From Cupriavidus basilensis (GTDB lineage Bacteria; Pseudomonadota; Gammaproteobacteria; Burkholderiales; Burkholderiaceae): a DNA stretch of 64,000 nt. Location: NCBI RefSeq assembly GCF_008801925.2, contig NZ_CP062804.1, forward strand, positions 2,728,001 through 2,792,000. Direction: 5' to 3'. Positions 27,880 to 38,062 of this stretch are shown piece by piece. Positions within the stretch are counted from its first letter, which is position 1; each line of letters opens with the position of its first letter. Under the pieces are notes generated by a model, which was given only the letters and a program-made list of their open reading frames with translations, searched no databases and was not told where the DNA came from. The translations under genes and the position numbers were made by a program.

Positions 27880-28407
27880 TCAGGGCGCCCTGCTGGAATC
27901 CCCACCCAGCGGATCCAGGGTGATCTGCACCTGCCGCAGGATGCCCTGCTTGTCGAAGTAGCAATTGAACAGCGAGGACAGGTTGCCGTCCTGGCGGAAG
28001 CGATAGGACCAGACGTCGCGCTGCAACAGCGGGTAGTACTGCACCGGCTCGAGCGGCTTGCCGAAATGCTCTTCCACGTCGCGCTTGGTCCAGCTATCGA
28101 CCTTGGCCTGGTAGATCTCGGCAGTGACCAGCATCTGCCGGAAGTTCGTGAGTTTTCCGCCGGCATCGAAATCGGCCGCGTAGGCCTCATAGCCCAGCGG
28201 TTGCTTGGAGTAGATCCAGCGCACGGAACCGTCGGCCAGCCGGTAGATATTGGTGGGCGCACCGAAGGTCGCGCGCACCGCGCTTTCCGGCGAGCCGATC
28301 AGTTTCTGGCCTTCCTGTACCGGTTGCAGGATGGCGCAGCCTGGCAGCATCAGCAGCGCAGCCGCGCAGATCAGCCAGCCGCCCACGTATTGCGAGGGGG
28401 TTTTCAT
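27880..28407 (-). CDS. Hypothetical lipoprotein, 175 aa
   Basis: A signal sequence ends in the lipobox LPGC. The mature part resembles small outer-membrane lipoproteins of the BamE/SmpA shape: a repeated pattern of GSPESAVRATFGAPTNIY and FGKPLEPVQYYP, two possible beta-alpha units. The ATG at 28407 starts the signal peptide. It is divergent from the truncated DMT gene. Confidence 0.8.
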   Translation of the reverse strand: MKTPSQYVGGWLICAAALLMLPGCAILQPVQEGQKLIGSPESAVRATFGAPTNIYRLADGSVRWIYSKQPLGYEAYAADFDAGGKLTNFRQMLVTAEIYQAKVDSWTKRDVEEHFGKPLEPVQYYPLLQRDVWSYRFRQDGNLSSLFNCYFDKQGILRQVQITLDPLGGDSSRAP

Positions 28408-28527
28408 AGCATTCCAAAGTGGCAACCGCCATGCCCTGCATGGCGTCCAAGGCTGAAATATATCGCATCCCCCGCCACCAGGCCGTGGCGCGACAATACG
28501 GCATTGCCACGCCTTGCTGCCTTGCCC

Positions 28528-28938
28528 ATGGCCATCCGAACCGCCGCCCCCGCCCTGGCCGCCGCCCTGCTGTTTGGGGCAAGTACGCCACTTGCAAAGG
28601 CCCTGGCCGGGTCGATCCCGCCGTTGCTGCTGGCCGGCCTGCTTTACCTGGGCAGCGGGCTGGGGCTTGGCATCCTGCTCGCGATGCGGCGCAGCAGGAG
28701 CGGCGCCGCAGCAAGCCCGCTCACCGTGCCGCGCCAGGAGACGCCATGGCTGCTGGGTGCCATCCTGGCCGGCGGCGTGGCCGGGCCGGCCCTGCTGATG
28801 ACCGGCCTGGCCAGCACCAGCGCGGCGTCGGCTTCCCTGCTGCTGAACGTGGAAGGGGTATTCACCGCGCTGATCGCCTGGGTCTTGCAATTTCGCCGCA
28901 ATTCAATGCCAAGAAACGGAGTTCTTGCGCCTCGATAG
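28528..28938 (+). pseudogene. Truncated EamA/DMT transporter
   Basis: The reading frame starts as a normal EamA permease (AALLFGASTPLAKALAGSIP; SAASASLLLNVEGVFTALIAW) but leaves the family pattern at about base 28886, ending after 136 residues where about 290 are expected. The last 18 residues are unrelated and run through the left 18-bp hairpin. The missing half is not seen elsewhere in the window, so this is a broken gene at a recombination junction. Confidence 0.75.
28910..28927. repeat. 18-bp hairpin element, left copy
   Basis: CAAGAAACGGAGTTCTTG: arms CAAGAA/TTCTTG with a 6-base centre. The exact reverse complement occurs at 34124-34141. This copy lies 55 bases before the SDR start codon and in the same orientation, relative to that gene, as the right copy has to ada. 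Confidence 0.8.
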
Positions 28939-28982
28939 GCGAGCAGACTGACGGCTGATCAATTTGAACATCGGAAAGCACA

Positions 28983-29747
28983 ATGAATGCGCTTGCAAAC
29001 AAAGTCGCCATCGTCACCGGCGCCAGTTCCGGGATTGGGCGCGCGACCGCGCTACTTTTCGCTCGTGAGGGCGCAGCGGTGGTCGTTGCCGCTCGCCGCA
29101 AGGCTGAGCTGGAAGACCTTGTGAGGGAAATCACCGGAAACGGCGGAACGGCTGCATACGTCGCAGGCGACGTCAGAGACGAGGCCTATGCACGGACTCT
29201 CGTTCAGACGGCGGTTGACCGTTTCGGCGGATTGGACATCGCGTTCAACAACGCGGGGACACTCGGCGAAATGGGCCCTACACCGGGCGTCTCGGCGACG
29301 GGTTGGAGCGAGACCATTGACACCAACCTCACCAGCGCGTTCTTTGGCGCGAAGTATCAGATCCCCGCGATGGCGCTTCGCGGCGCCGGAAGCCTCATCT
29401 TCACTTCAACGTTTGTTGGCTACACCGTCGGCTTCCCCGGCGTCGCAGCCTACGCCGCCAGCAAGGCAGGATTGATCGGGTTGACACAATCCCTCGCCGC
29501 GGAGTTTGGACCGAAAGCCATTCGCGTCAATGCCATCCTTCCTGGTGGAGTCGACACGCCCATGGGGCGCACAATGAGTGCGACGCCCGAAGCCATGGCG
29601 CATGTGGCAGGACTACATGCTCTCAAACGCATCGCGACACCGGAGGAGCTTGCGCAATCGGTCCTCTACTTGGCGTCCGGCGCCTCGTCATTCATGACCG
29701 GCGCAGCGCTGCTGGTTGACGGAGGCGTGTCGATCCATCGCACCTGA
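28983..29747 (+). CDS. Short-chain dehydrogenase/reductase
   Basis: 254 residues of a classical SDR: cofactor motif TGASSGIG at 12-19, NNAG about 88, the catalytic Ser in FTSTFVGY, YAASK with catalytic Tyr/Lys, and the C-terminal block LLVDGGVSIHRT. It uses NAD(P) to oxidise or reduce an alcohol/carbonyl; the substrate is unknown. Third codon positions are visibly less GC-rich than in neighbours, suggesting a different origin. It is the first gene after the left hairpin copy. Confidence 0.93.
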   Translation: MNALANKVAIVTGASSGIGRATALLFAREGAAVVVAARRKAELEDLVREITGNGGTAAYVAGDVRDEAYARTLVQTAVDRFGGLDIAFNNAGTLGEMGPTPGVSATGWSETIDTNLTSAFFGAKYQIPAMALRGAGSLIFTSTFVGYTVGFPGVAAYAASKAGLIGLTQSLAAEFGPKAIRVNAILPGGVDTPMGRTMSATPEAMAHVAGLHALKRIATPEELAQSVLYLASGASSFMTGAALLVDGGVSIHRT

Positions 29748-29952
29748 TGTGGCCGGGGCCTGGCCCACCTGTTCAGTCGTTTCGACCCTCAATGCCTGCC
29801 GAACTGCCGGGCGTTCGCCTGTCGCCTTCGAATAGGCAGCGATGGACGGCGGTATAGTATGGCCGGACGCTGACGGCCGCGATCGGGCCGAGCGCAGACA
29901 TTCAACCTATCAACGGACGTAGTAGCCACGCCTGGCTCTTCTGCATCGACCC

Positions 29953-30531
29953 ATGAAGTTCAAACACCTGTTGCTCGCCGTCACCCTGACCTGCGCTGCG
30001 CTGCCGGCAACCACGCTTGCCTTTATCAAGCCATTGCGCGTGGTCGCTCCCACGCTGATGCCCGGCGTCGCCTGCCCGCTCCCGGACATCTGCATCGACG
30101 ACCTGGCCAGGCTCGCCGACGCGCAAGCGCTGTACCGGGAGGGGTATGCGAAGGCGGCCAGCGCGGTTGGCCCCTTCCGGCAATCGCCGCGTGTGGTGTT
30201 CTGTTCGACGCAGGCATGCGCCGATACCTTCGGGCTAGGGCGGCGTGCAGCGGAAGCGATCGGGAACTTCGGCACCGTGGTAGCCCCGCGGGGGTGGCAG
30301 GCGTTTTATGTTGCGCACGAGCTGATTCACCATCGGCAGGCAGAGATGCTGGGCAATATCGCCGTGGCGACGCAACCCGGTTGGCTGATCGAAGGCATGG
30401 CGTATGCGTTGAGCGGCGACCCAAGGCATCCGCTGGGCGAGCCGTTCGAACAGTGGCGATCGCAGTTTGAAGCCTGGTATGCCGGCGTGGGTGCGAGTGG
30501 CCTATGGGCGTCGGCGCGCGAGGTCCGCTGA
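29953..30531 (+). CDS. Putative secreted zinc metallopeptidase-like protein
   Basis: 192 residues with a signal peptide (1-23, ending TLA). I do not recognise a named family. YVAHELIHHRQAE contains the HExxH zinc motif, and 21 residues on from it WLIEGMAYALSG supplies an E in the position of a gluzincin third ligand. The four Cys residues (two in CPLPDIC, two in CSTQAC) could form disulfides, fitting export. The small size is unusual for a peptidase. Confidence 0.7.
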   Translation: MKFKHLLLAVTLTCAALPATTLAFIKPLRVVAPTLMPGVACPLPDICIDDLARLADAQALYREGYAKAASAVGPFRQSPRVVFCSTQACADTFGLGRRAAEAIGNFGTVVAPRGWQAFYVAHELIHHRQAEMLGNIAVATQPGWLIEGMAYALSGDPRHPLGEPFEQWRSQFEAWYAGVGASGLWASAREVR

Positions 30532-30809
30532 GGTCGTTACGCCGTCAGACACCGAGCCTCGTTGTTCGCGGTCCCACCCTAAGTGGCTGTATCTCAAGCG
30601 TCCCAGCGGCGTCGCCACGCCCGAGCCTCGCGCCAGCAGCCCACGCTGGGAACCGCCGCGCTCAGGCCCACCTCCTGTGGTGGGCTGCACCGGAGCAAAA
30701 GCAGCAATCCGCGCGCAGCGTCGTCCGCGCCGGCGCGCTAGTATTGCGTCCTGATTCGCGAATCGTTCACGGATATTCGCGGCCAACTTCGCTCAGGACA
30801 CCAGAGGGC

Positions 30810-31670
30810 ATGAAAGCCTCCACCGAAGCCAGCTACCGCCAGCGCATTGCACGCGTGGTCGAGGCCATCGCGGCCGATCCCGCCGCCGAGCACCGGCTCG
30901 ACAGCCTGGCCGCACTGGCGGCCTTCTCTCCCTACCATTTCCACCGGGTCTATCGCGCCGTTACCGGCGAAGCGCTGGCGGACACCATCCGCCGGATCCG
31001 CCTGCATCATGCGGCCAGCCTGCTGGTCGGCTCGAATCGCCCCGTGGTGGAGATTGCCGGAGCAGTTGGCTACGGCAGCGCGCAATCCTTCGCACGCGCC
31101 TTCCGCGAGTTCACCTCGCTGAGTCCGAGCGAGCTGCAAAGGCTGAGCCAGGACCATGGTGCCGGGGCGGGCGCCGTGCGCTTGCGGGAACTGCCGCCGA
31201 TGCCATTGCTCGGCCTGCACCATCAGGGCCCGTTGTCCATGATTCCCCATACGTTCCGGCGCCTGGCGGCACTCGCGACACGCGCCGGATGGCACGGGCG
31301 GGCTCCCGCAAGCCTGGCGGGCGTCTGCCAGGGCGACCCCGAAAGCGAAGCCGACTTCAGCTACTTCGCCGCACTGATCCGCCCGGACCATGCCGACACC
31401 CAAGGGGCACTGGCGGTCGACGCGGCCGGGCTGACGGAGATGACCGTTGCCGGTGGCCGCTATGCCAGCTTCATCCTGCGCGGACCCTATACCCTGATCA
31501 ATGCCACCTGGGAGATCTTGTTCTCGGCATGGCTTCCCGCCAGCGGCCACGAACCGGACCACCGGCCGGCCTTGGAGCTGTATCGCAGCGAACCCGGTAC
31601 CGCGCCCGCGCTATGCGAGACGGAATTGCTTTTGCCGGTGCGCCTGCCTGCCTCTCCCCCTCTCGGCTGA
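30810..31670 (+). CDS. AraC-family regulator with GyrI-like effector domain
   Basis: 286 residues. An N-terminal AraC double helix-turn-helix (about 1-105: LDSLAALAAFSPYHFHRVYR and VVEIAGAVGYGSAQSFARAFRE) is joined to a C-terminal GyrI/SOUL-like ligand domain (about 120-280) that usually binds hydrophobic cations or drugs. The ATG at 30810 has AGAGGG just upstream. It may regulate the following secreted hydrolase. Confidence 0.92.
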   Translation: MKASTEASYRQRIARVVEAIAADPAAEHRLDSLAALAAFSPYHFHRVYRAVTGEALADTIRRIRLHHAASLLVGSNRPVVEIAGAVGYGSAQSFARAFREFTSLSPSELQRLSQDHGAGAGAVRLRELPPMPLLGLHHQGPLSMIPHTFRRLAALATRAGWHGRAPASLAGVCQGDPESEADFSYFAALIRPDHADTQGALAVDAAGLTEMTVAGGRYASFILRGPYTLINATWEILFSAWLPASGHEPDHRPALELYRSEPGTAPALCETELLLPVRLPASPPLG

Positions 31671-31753
31671 AGCAGGCAGGCCAGATCGCTCGCCCCCGTC
31701 AGTCCTGTCGGACACGGGCCATACCACGCCCGGCTTTCACCGGATACCACGCC

Positions 31754-32818
31754 ATGCGACCCGAAAACATGCGACACGCCTGCCGACCTGTCTTGCCTGC
31801 CCGCCTGATACCAACCCTGTGCGGCTGCCTTGCCCTGGCCCTGCTGCTGACCCTGGGTGCCGGCAGCGCCCATGCCGCGATAGGCTTTACGCGGCTTAGC
31901 GTCCCCGTCAGCAACGACGTGCCGCTGGAGGTCGGTGTCTGGTATCCCACCAACGCCACAACTGCCGCACATACGCTTGGGTCATTCGAGCAAGACGTTG
32001 CCGCCGACGCGCCGGTAGCCGGCACGCAGTTGCCCCTGATCCTGATATCGCATGGCACAGGCGGCAGTCTCAGCAGCCACCGCGACACGGCCCAAGCATT
32101 GGCACAGGCAGGTTTCGTGGTGGCGGCGCTGACCCACACTGGAGACAACTACCAGGACCTGAGCCGCGTGGCGCGCATCGCCGAACGGCCGCTGCAGATC
32201 CGGGCCGTGCTGAACTACATGCTGGCGCTGTGGCCCGCGCATGCACGCATCGATGCTGAGCGAATCGGCATCTTCGGCTTTTCCGCCGGTGGCTTCACCG
32301 CCCTGGCAGCGATTGGCGGACAGGCCGATCTGGGCAAGGTGGGGCCACACTGCCAGGCGCATCCGGAGGAATGGAGCTGCAAATACCTGCGCGAGCATGC
32401 CGATACATCACAGCCTCCGACGGCACCGCGGGCGGCCGACACGGGCTGGGACAAACGAATCAAGTCGGCGGTGGTTGCAGCGCCGGCGCTTGGGTACGTC
32501 TTCGCCCCGGACGGCTTGGCGCGTGTCAGGGTGCCACTGCAGCTCTGGCGCGCCGATGAGGACCGTATCTTGCCCAAGCCCTACTTTGCCGATGCAGTGC
32601 GCCAGGCGAGCGTCGCCCCACCCGAGTACCACGAAGTTGCCGGCGCAGGCCATTACGATTTCCTCGCCCCCTGCACCGCCGCGCAGGCAGCGCGAGTACC
32701 TGAGATTTGCGCCGAGGGCGAAGGCTTCTCGCGGGAGCGTTTTCATCAGCAATTCAACGCGGAAGTGGTGGCATTCTTCCAGCGCACGCTGGCGGCGCCG
32801 CAAGCCGCCGGCAAGTAG
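31754..32818 (+). CDS. Secreted alpha/beta hydrolase (dienelactone hydrolase / PAF-AH-like)
   Basis: 354 residues with a signal peptide ending AHA. The oxyanion segment ILISHGTGG, the nucleophile elbow GIFGFSAGGFTAL, the later RADEDRILPKP and the late AGAGHYDFLAPC give a Ser-Asp-His triad. The lid between 220 and 265 contains a Cys pair. Family members include platelet-activating-factor acetylhydrolase-like lipases. It lies 83 bases after the AraC gene in the same direction. Confidence 0.88.
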   Translation: MRPENMRHACRPVLPARLIPTLCGCLALALLLTLGAGSAHAAIGFTRLSVPVSNDVPLEVGVWYPTNATTAAHTLGSFEQDVAADAPVAGTQLPLILISHGTGGSLSSHRDTAQALAQAGFVVAALTHTGDNYQDLSRVARIAERPLQIRAVLNYMLALWPAHARIDAERIGIFGFSAGGFTALAAIGGQADLGKVGPHCQAHPEEWSCKYLREHADTSQPPTAPRAADTGWDKRIKSAVVAAPALGYVFAPDGLARVRVPLQLWRADEDRILPKPYFADAVRQASVAPPEYHEVAGAGHYDFLAPCTAAQAARVPEICAEGEGFSRERFHQQFNAEVVAFFQRTLAAPQAAGK

Positions 32819-33001
32819 AAGATAGCATCGCGGGCGTTAGCGCCTACCAGGGGGCGCTGTTGGAGGCAAGCAGCACGCAATGTCGCTTTCCTCCCACGGA
32901 CGGGACGGAATATCCCTCTTGGCCGAGTTCGGCGCTCGAACCTGGCCAATCCAAGCCGGCCATCACTTTCGCGTTCATGGTCCGGCTTCGGCGTTGCGGG
33001 A

Positions 33002-34069
33002 CTATGCCTCGCGCTTGAGCAATTCCCGCTTGCGCTCAACGCCCCAGCGATATCCGGAGATGTCGCCATCCCGGCGGACAACGCGATGGCAAGGAATGGC
33101 CACCGCGATAGGATTTGCGCCGCAAGCCTGGGCAACCGCGCGAGCTGCCTTCGGTGAACCGATACGGGCTGCGATCTCGGCGTAGCTGGCCGTTGCACCT
33201 GGCGGAATCTCGCGAAGCGCTTGCCAGACCCTCTCCTGGAACGCGGTACCCCGGACGTCGAGCGGAAGATTCAACCCGATTGCCGGCGCCTCGATGAAAC
33301 CGACGACATTCGCGACCAGTCGCTCGAAATCCGCGTCCCCGCCGACGAGGCTTGCTTTGCGGAACAGATCCTGCAGATCACGCACGAGAAGGTCGGGGTC
33401 ATCTCCCAACAAGATCGCGCAGATGCCCCGTTGGCTTTGCGCGACCAGGATGGCACCCAGTGAGCACTGGCCGACCGCGAAGCGGATGACCGCGTTTTGG
33501 CCGCCATCCCGATAGTCACGTGCGCACATGCCGAGCATGCCGGCGGATGCCTCGTAGAAGCGACTGTTCGAATTGAACCCGGCCTCGTAGATTGCATTCG
33601 TAATGGTCTCGGCACCGGCGAGCTCTTCGCGCAGCCGCCGGGCACGGGACGCGCTCGCGTACGCTTTCGGCGTCAGACCAGTCTCGGCTTTGAATATCCG
33701 GTGGAAGTGAAACATGCTCATGCCAGCTTGCAGGGCCAGCGCTTCGAGATTGGGCTGGACCTCCGAGACGTCAATCAGTCGGCAAGCTTCGGCGACCAGG
33801 GCGGCACGCTGGGCAGCCGCAGCACTTCGATCCGAAGCGACACGTCGACTGGATCGGTAACCGGCAGCTTCCGCGGCTTCGGCGGAATCGAAGAACTCGA
33901 CGTTCTCCCGTTTCGGGAGACGGGCCGAGGAACTCGGGCGACAATAAATCCCCGTCGTCCTGACTCCGTAGACGAATTTGTCGTCTGCCGACGGATCTCG
34001 CGCTTGCACGGCCGCCCATCGCTCGTCATCGCGCGAAGGAGTCCCTGGCGTATTGGCATCTCTATGCAT
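33002..34069 (-). CDS. ada: Ada-type DNA alkylation repair/regulator with degenerate zinc site
   Basis: 355 residues from ATG 34069 (a TTG at 34081 is also possible). Domain order is that of Ada: N-terminal methylphosphotriester domain, AraC helix-turn-helix (about 95-185), and a C-terminal O6-methylguanine methyltransferase with the active site PCHRV (C327). In the N-domain the acceptor Cys is kept in GIYCRPS (C43), but the three other Cys4 zinc ligands of Ada (CRPSC and CRRC patterns) are Ser47, Ser74 and Val77. The methyltransferase half looks active; the phosphotriester sensor probably is not, or works without zinc. Confidence 0.88.
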   Translation of the reverse strand: MHRDANTPGTPSRDDERWAAVQARDPSADDKFVYGVRTTGIYCRPSSSARLPKRENVEFFDSAEAAEAAGYRSSRRVASDRSAAAAQRAALVAEACRLIDVSEVQPNLEALALQAGMSMFHFHRIFKAETGLTPKAYASASRARRLREELAGAETITNAIYEAGFNSNSRFYEASAGMLGMCARDYRDGGQNAVIRFAVGQCSLGAILVAQSQRGICAILLGDDPDLLVRDLQDLFRKASLVGGDADFERLVANVVGFIEAPAIGLNLPLDVRGTAFQERVWQALREIPPGATASYAEIAARIGSPKAARAVAQACGANPIAVAIPCHRVVRRDGDISGYRWGVERKRELLKREA

Positions 34070-34123
34070 GATCGCGTTCAAGAACTGTTTGGTGTGAGGA
34101 CACTATATTCCTCAATTCGATCG

Positions 34124-34141
34124 CAAGAACTCCGTTTCTTG
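34124..34141. repeat. 18-bp hairpin element, right copy
   Basis: CAAGAACTCCGTTTCTTG, the exact reverse complement of the copy at 28910-28927. Here the arms extend outward through CGATCG on both sides, giving 12-bp arms. It lies 54 bases upstream of the ada ATG, close to a possible -10 TATAGT on the minus strand. Confidence 0.8.
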
Positions 34142-34219
34142 CGATCGAATCGCCTCACGGCGTGCACCGCCACAGATACCCGAAGCGATTCCCGCTAGCC
34201 GGGGATGCCGAGGCCGGCC

Positions 34220-37200
34220 CTAGGGCACGACGCCGCTATCCAGCGTGGCCAGCGCCGCCACGTAGTCGTAGCACTCGACCTGTGCCTGCAGCCGCTGGCA
34301 GCCATCGGCGTCCAGCAGGCGGGTAAAGACGTCGCGGTAGCGGGCAAAGGTGTTGTTGGCCGCGCTGTCGCCCTCTTCCAGCTGTTCGCGCAGGAGCTGG
34401 AGCACGGCCTCCTGCGTGGCATCGGGATCCGCCAGGGGGCCGGACGTATCCGGCGCCACGCCATCCAACGCTGCGGGCCCGGTAGGCAGGTGCGTGCGCA
34501 AGGTCGCCAGCAATGGCAGGAAGGTAGTGCGCAAGGCAGCCAGCAGCGTGACGGGATCGGGTCGCCCGGGCGCGTGAGGAAGTTGCAGGCTCGCCTCCAG
34601 CGTAGCCGCCGCGCCCGAGATCGACATGGCACCGAGATTGGCGGCCAGGCCCTTGAGCGAGTGCGCGAGCGACAACGCGCCGTCGCGGTCGCCGCGGGCC
34701 AGCCGCTCGCCGATCCGGTCCGGCATGTCGGCGTAACCGCTGGCAAAGCGTTCAAGCAACTGCCGGTAGACTTCCGCGCGGCCGCTGACGCGGCCCAGGC
34801 CGCCGCCGACGTCAAGATGCGGTGAGCTTGCCAGCGCGTCAACCCAGGCCGGCCGGGACCCGGCTGACGGGGCCGCGTCGCCGCCGCCCGGGACTGCCAG
34901 CCACTGGCGCAGCATGGCATAGAAGGCCGGCGGGCTGATCGGCTTGGCGATATGGTCGTTCATGCCGGCCGCCAGGCAGCGCGCCCGGTCTTCCGGCAAC
35001 GCGTTAGCCGTCATCGCCACCACCGGCAGGCTTGCGAACTGCTCTTGCTCGCGGATGTGCCGAGTGGCTTCGAACCCGTCCATCACGGGCATCTGCACGT
35101 CCATCAGGACCAGATCGTAAGCGCCGGCCTGGAGCAGGTGCAGCGCCACGGCGCCGTTCTCGGCCGTATCGGGGTAGATGCCCGCGGCCTGCAGCAAGTG
35201 GACCGCGACCTCGCGGTTGATGTCGTTGTCTTCCACCAGCAGCACGCGCGCGCTCGGCAATTCCGGCATGGCATCTAGCGCCGCCGAATGTGGCTCCACT
35301 GCCTCCGGTGGTGCGTCATTGTCCGGGGACAGCGTGCGCACCGTCGCCTCCAGCAGCAGCGATGCGCTCACCGGCTTGATCAACGTCGCGTCAAAGCCCG
35401 ATCGCTCGCCCTCGCGCAGCACTTCCTCGCGGCCATGGGCGGTAATCATGACGCGGCGCGGGCGCGGGTGGCGCAGGCGCATGGCGTCGATATGGCGAGC
35501 GGTCTCGATGCCGTCAAGGCCAGGCATCTTCCAGTCGATGAACACGGCCTGGTAGGGATCGGCCGCTTCGTCGGCCTGGGCGATCCTGGCCAGCGCGGTC
35601 CGGCCGGAGCCCGCCTCGTCCACGCGGAAGCCAAAGTTGCGCAGCATGGCGATGATGACCTGGCGGGCGTAGTCGTGATCGTCCGCCACCAGCAGGCGGC
35701 AGCCCGCCAGCTGTGGCGCGACCATGGCGCTGGCAGGCCGCTTCTTGCCCGCCAGCAGGTCCAGCTCGAACCAGAAGTTGCTGCCCTTGCCCGGGGTGCT
35801 TTCGACCCCGAGGGTGCCGCCCATCAACTCCACCAAACGGCGGCAGATGGCCAGGCCCAGGCCGCTGCCGCCGTAGCGCCGGGTCGTCGAGGCGTCGGCC
35901 TGCTCGAAACTCTGGAACAGGCGCGCGCAGGTCGCGGGGTCGATGCCGATGCCGGTGTCGCGCACCTCGAAGCGCAGGCGGATGCGGGGCTGGCATTGCC
36001 CGTCGCCGTGGCGCTCGACGCGTATGACGATTTCACCCTGGTGCGTGAACTTCACCGCGTTATTGGCGAAATTGATCAGGATCTGGCGCAGGCGCAGCGG
36101 ATCGCCGCGCAGCGAGTCCGGCACGTCCGGGGCAACTTCGACGATCAGCTCGAGGTGCTTGGCAACGGCCCGCTCGGCCACCAGGTCGCTCACCGTACGC
36201 AGCATCCGCTCCAGCGAAAAATCGATCCGTTCGATCTCCAGCTTGCCGGCCTCGATCTTCGACAGGTCCAGGATGTCATCGATGATCTCGAGCAGATGCT
36301 GGCCGGAGTGCTGGATCTTTTCCAGGTAGCCGCGCTGCTTGTCGTCGAGCCGCGTGCGCAGCGCCAGATGCGCCATGCCGATCACCGCATTCATCGGGGT
36401 ACGGATCTCGTGGCTCATATTGGCCAGGAAGCTGGCCTTGGCATGCGCGGCGCTCTCCGCGGCCTGCTTGGCCACGACCAGTTCGGCATTGGTCTCGGCA
36501 AGCTCGCGCGTACGTTCCTCGACGCGGCGCTCCAGCGTCTGGGACAACGCGGTCAGCCGGTGGTTGGCCTCGACCCGCTCCGTGATATCGATGCCCACGG
36601 CGCCGACCCCCACCACCTCATGGGTTGCCGGGTTGCGCACCGGGAAGCGCGTCACCTGGAGATGGCGCTCGCCATGGGGCGTCTGCAGCGCGTAGACGTG
36701 CTCCTCGGCCTTGCCCGAGGACATCACGCGCGTCTCCATGTCCCGGCGTGCCCGCGCGACCTCAGGGTTGGCGCCGAAATCCCAGTCGGACCTGCCCAGG
36801 ACTTCGCTCTCGCTCGCGCCGAGCAGCGCCTGCATGGCCGGGTTAAGCGCCAGCATGGCGTGATCGCGGTCCTTGAGCGACATGATGGCGGGCGAGTGCT
36901 CGAGCATCGCGCGCATCCTTTCCTGGCTCTCCGCCAGGCGCCTGCCGTCCCGCCGCGCGATCCACGTGGCGGTGCCGATCAGCAGCAGGATGATGGCCGT
37001 CAGTGCCGCCAGCACGTCGCGGGTAAACAGGTACGGGGCGAACGCTTCGCCCATGTCCTGCTCCACGATCAAGCCCATCTCCAGGCCGGGCACCCAGATG
37101 CCAGCGCCCGCGGCCCGCTGGCCACGGTAGTCGGCATAGTCGTAGGCAAGCACGGAGGCATGGTCGCGCAGCAAGCGCTCGGCCACCAGGGTCAGCGGGC

Positions 37201-38062
37201 CGCCCGGCTGGGCGCTGCCCCCGTCCTTGCCGCCTTGGCCAGGAACCCGGGCCCATACATTGAGCATGGACGCGGTGCCAGGCGCCAGCCGGCCCTTGGC
37301 CTCCAGCTCCGGGCCGAAGCGGCTGGGAGACACCAGCCGGCCCCGGGCGTCGATGGCGTAGAGCTCACCGGTGCGGCCGAACTGGCCGGCCGCGATGATC
37401 GGCAGCATCACGGCACCGGGATCCAGCCGCAGGCATAGCACGCCAATGGCGCGCCCCGCGTCCAGCAGCCGGGCGCACACCACCTGGAACGGCAGGTCCA
37501 CCAGCGTGCCCCACGGGTCACGGGTTCGTTCCGGGGCAGGATAAGGCGGCGAGGCCGCGCTGCCCTCTTGCAGCGCCCGCCGGGCCGTCTGGGCAGGTTC
37601 CGGCAAGAGCAGGCTGCCGGTGCGCCCGGGCAGCTCCGACGCCACGATCTTGAGGTCCGGCGTAGCCAGGACATAGCCGAGGTAGCCGCTGCTCTGGAAG
37701 ACCGGGGTCACCCAGCGTTCGAACCTGGCCACCGCCTCGCCATCCGGCAACGGCTGGCCTGGCGCCAAGAGCAGCGGGCGCGCGAGGCTGAGCGCTTGCG
37801 GCAGGCGTGCGATCCGCTCGACCCGCCGCTGTTGCTCGCCACTCCAGAGCCCCAGCAGCCGCGCGTACGTCGCCAGCATCGACTCCACCCGCGCGCCCAG
37901 GTTGGCCCGGTCATTCTCGTACACCAGCTGGGCAGCGCCGCCGGCCAGCAGGCAGACTCCCACCACCACCAGCACGGGATAGACATAGCGCCGCAGACCG
38001 GCGCGCGTGGCCACCCGCCCGCGCAATGCTGCCAGCAGTCCGGAGGCGGATGCGGCCATCAT
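34220..38062 (-). CDS. Hybrid sensor histidine kinase (sensor-PAS-HisKA-HATPase-REC-REC-Hpt)
   Basis: 1280 residues. Membrane helices at about 27-47 and 349-369 flank a periplasmic CACHE-like sensor. A PAS domain (380-495) leads to a coiled coil, HisKA with H551 (MSHEIRTP), HATPase with N668 and G boxes ([15 protein letters not shown]), receiver 1 with D843 (FIDWKMPG), receiver 2 with D988 (LMDVQMP) and a C-terminal Hpt with H1134 (AHSLKG). A His-Asp-His relay within one protein is expected, passing phosphate to a partner such as the HD-GYP regulator. Its ATG overlaps the end of that gene by 4 bases, so the two are co-translated. Confidence 0.95.
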   Translation of the reverse strand: MMAASASGLLAALRGRVATRAGLRRYVYPVLVVVGVCLLAGGAAQLVYENDRANLGARVESMLATYARLLGLWSGEQQRRVERIARLPQALSLARPLLLAPGQPLPDGEAVARFERWVTPVFQSSGYLGYVLATPDLKIVASELPGRTGSLLLPEPAQTARRALQEGSAASPPYPAPERTRDPWGTLVDLPFQVVCARLLDAGRAIGVLCLRLDPGAVMLPIIAAGQFGRTGELYAIDARGRLVSPSRFGPELEAKGRLAPGTASMLNVWARVPGQGGKDGGSAQPGGPLTLVAERLLRDHASVLAYDYADYRGQRAAGAGIWVPGLEMGLIVEQDMGEAFAPYLFTRDVLAALTAIILLLIGTATWIARRDGRRLAESQERMRAMLEHSPAIMSLKDRDHAMLALNPAMQALLGASESEVLGRSDWDFGANPEVARARRDMETRVMSSGKAEEHVYALQTPHGERHLQVTRFPVRNPATHEVVGVGAVGIDITERVEANHRLTALSQTLERRVEERTRELAETNAELVVAKQAAESAAHAKASFLANMSHEIRTPMNAVIGMAHLALRTRLDDKQRGYLEKIQHSGQHLLEIIDDILDLSKIEAGKLEIERIDFSLERMLRTVSDLVAERAVAKHLELIVEVAPDVPDSLRGDPLRLRQILINFANNAVKFTHQGEIVIRVERHGDGQCQPRIRLRFEVRDTGIGIDPATCARLFQSFEQADASTTRRYGGSGLGLAICRRLVELMGGTLGVESTPGKGSNFWFELDLLAGKKRPASAMVAPQLAGCRLLVADDHDYARQVIIAMLRNFGFRVDEAGSGRTALARIAQADEAADPYQAVFIDWKMPGLDGIETARHIDAMRLRHPRPRRVMITAHGREEVLREGERSGFDATLIKPVSASLLLEATVRTLSPDNDAPPEAVEPHSAALDAMPELPSARVLLVEDNDINREVAVHLLQAAGIYPDTAENGAVALHLLQAGAYDLVLMDVQMPVMDGFEATRHIREQEQFASLPVVAMTANALPEDRARCLAAGMNDHIAKPISPPAFYAMLRQWLAVPGGGDAAPSAGSRPAWVDALASSPHLDVGGGLGRVSGRAEVYRQLLERFASGYADMPDRIGERLARGDRDGALSLAHSLKGLAANLGAMSISGAAATLEASLQLPHAPGRPDPVTLLAALRTTFLPLLATLRTHLPTGPAALDGVAPDTSGPLADPDATQEAVLQLLREQLEEGDSAANNTFARYRDVFTRLLDADGCQRLQAQVECYDYVAALATLDSGVVP

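Noticed and set aside
33497..34198. Long plus-strand frame opposite ada
   Set aside because: It mirrors a well-supported ada gene on the other strand, has no domain and no start signal; high GC creates such antisense frames.
35288..37438. 716-codon plus-strand frame opposite the first hybrid kinase
   Set aside because: His/Gln/Arg-rich shadow of the kinase; all family motifs are on the minus strand.
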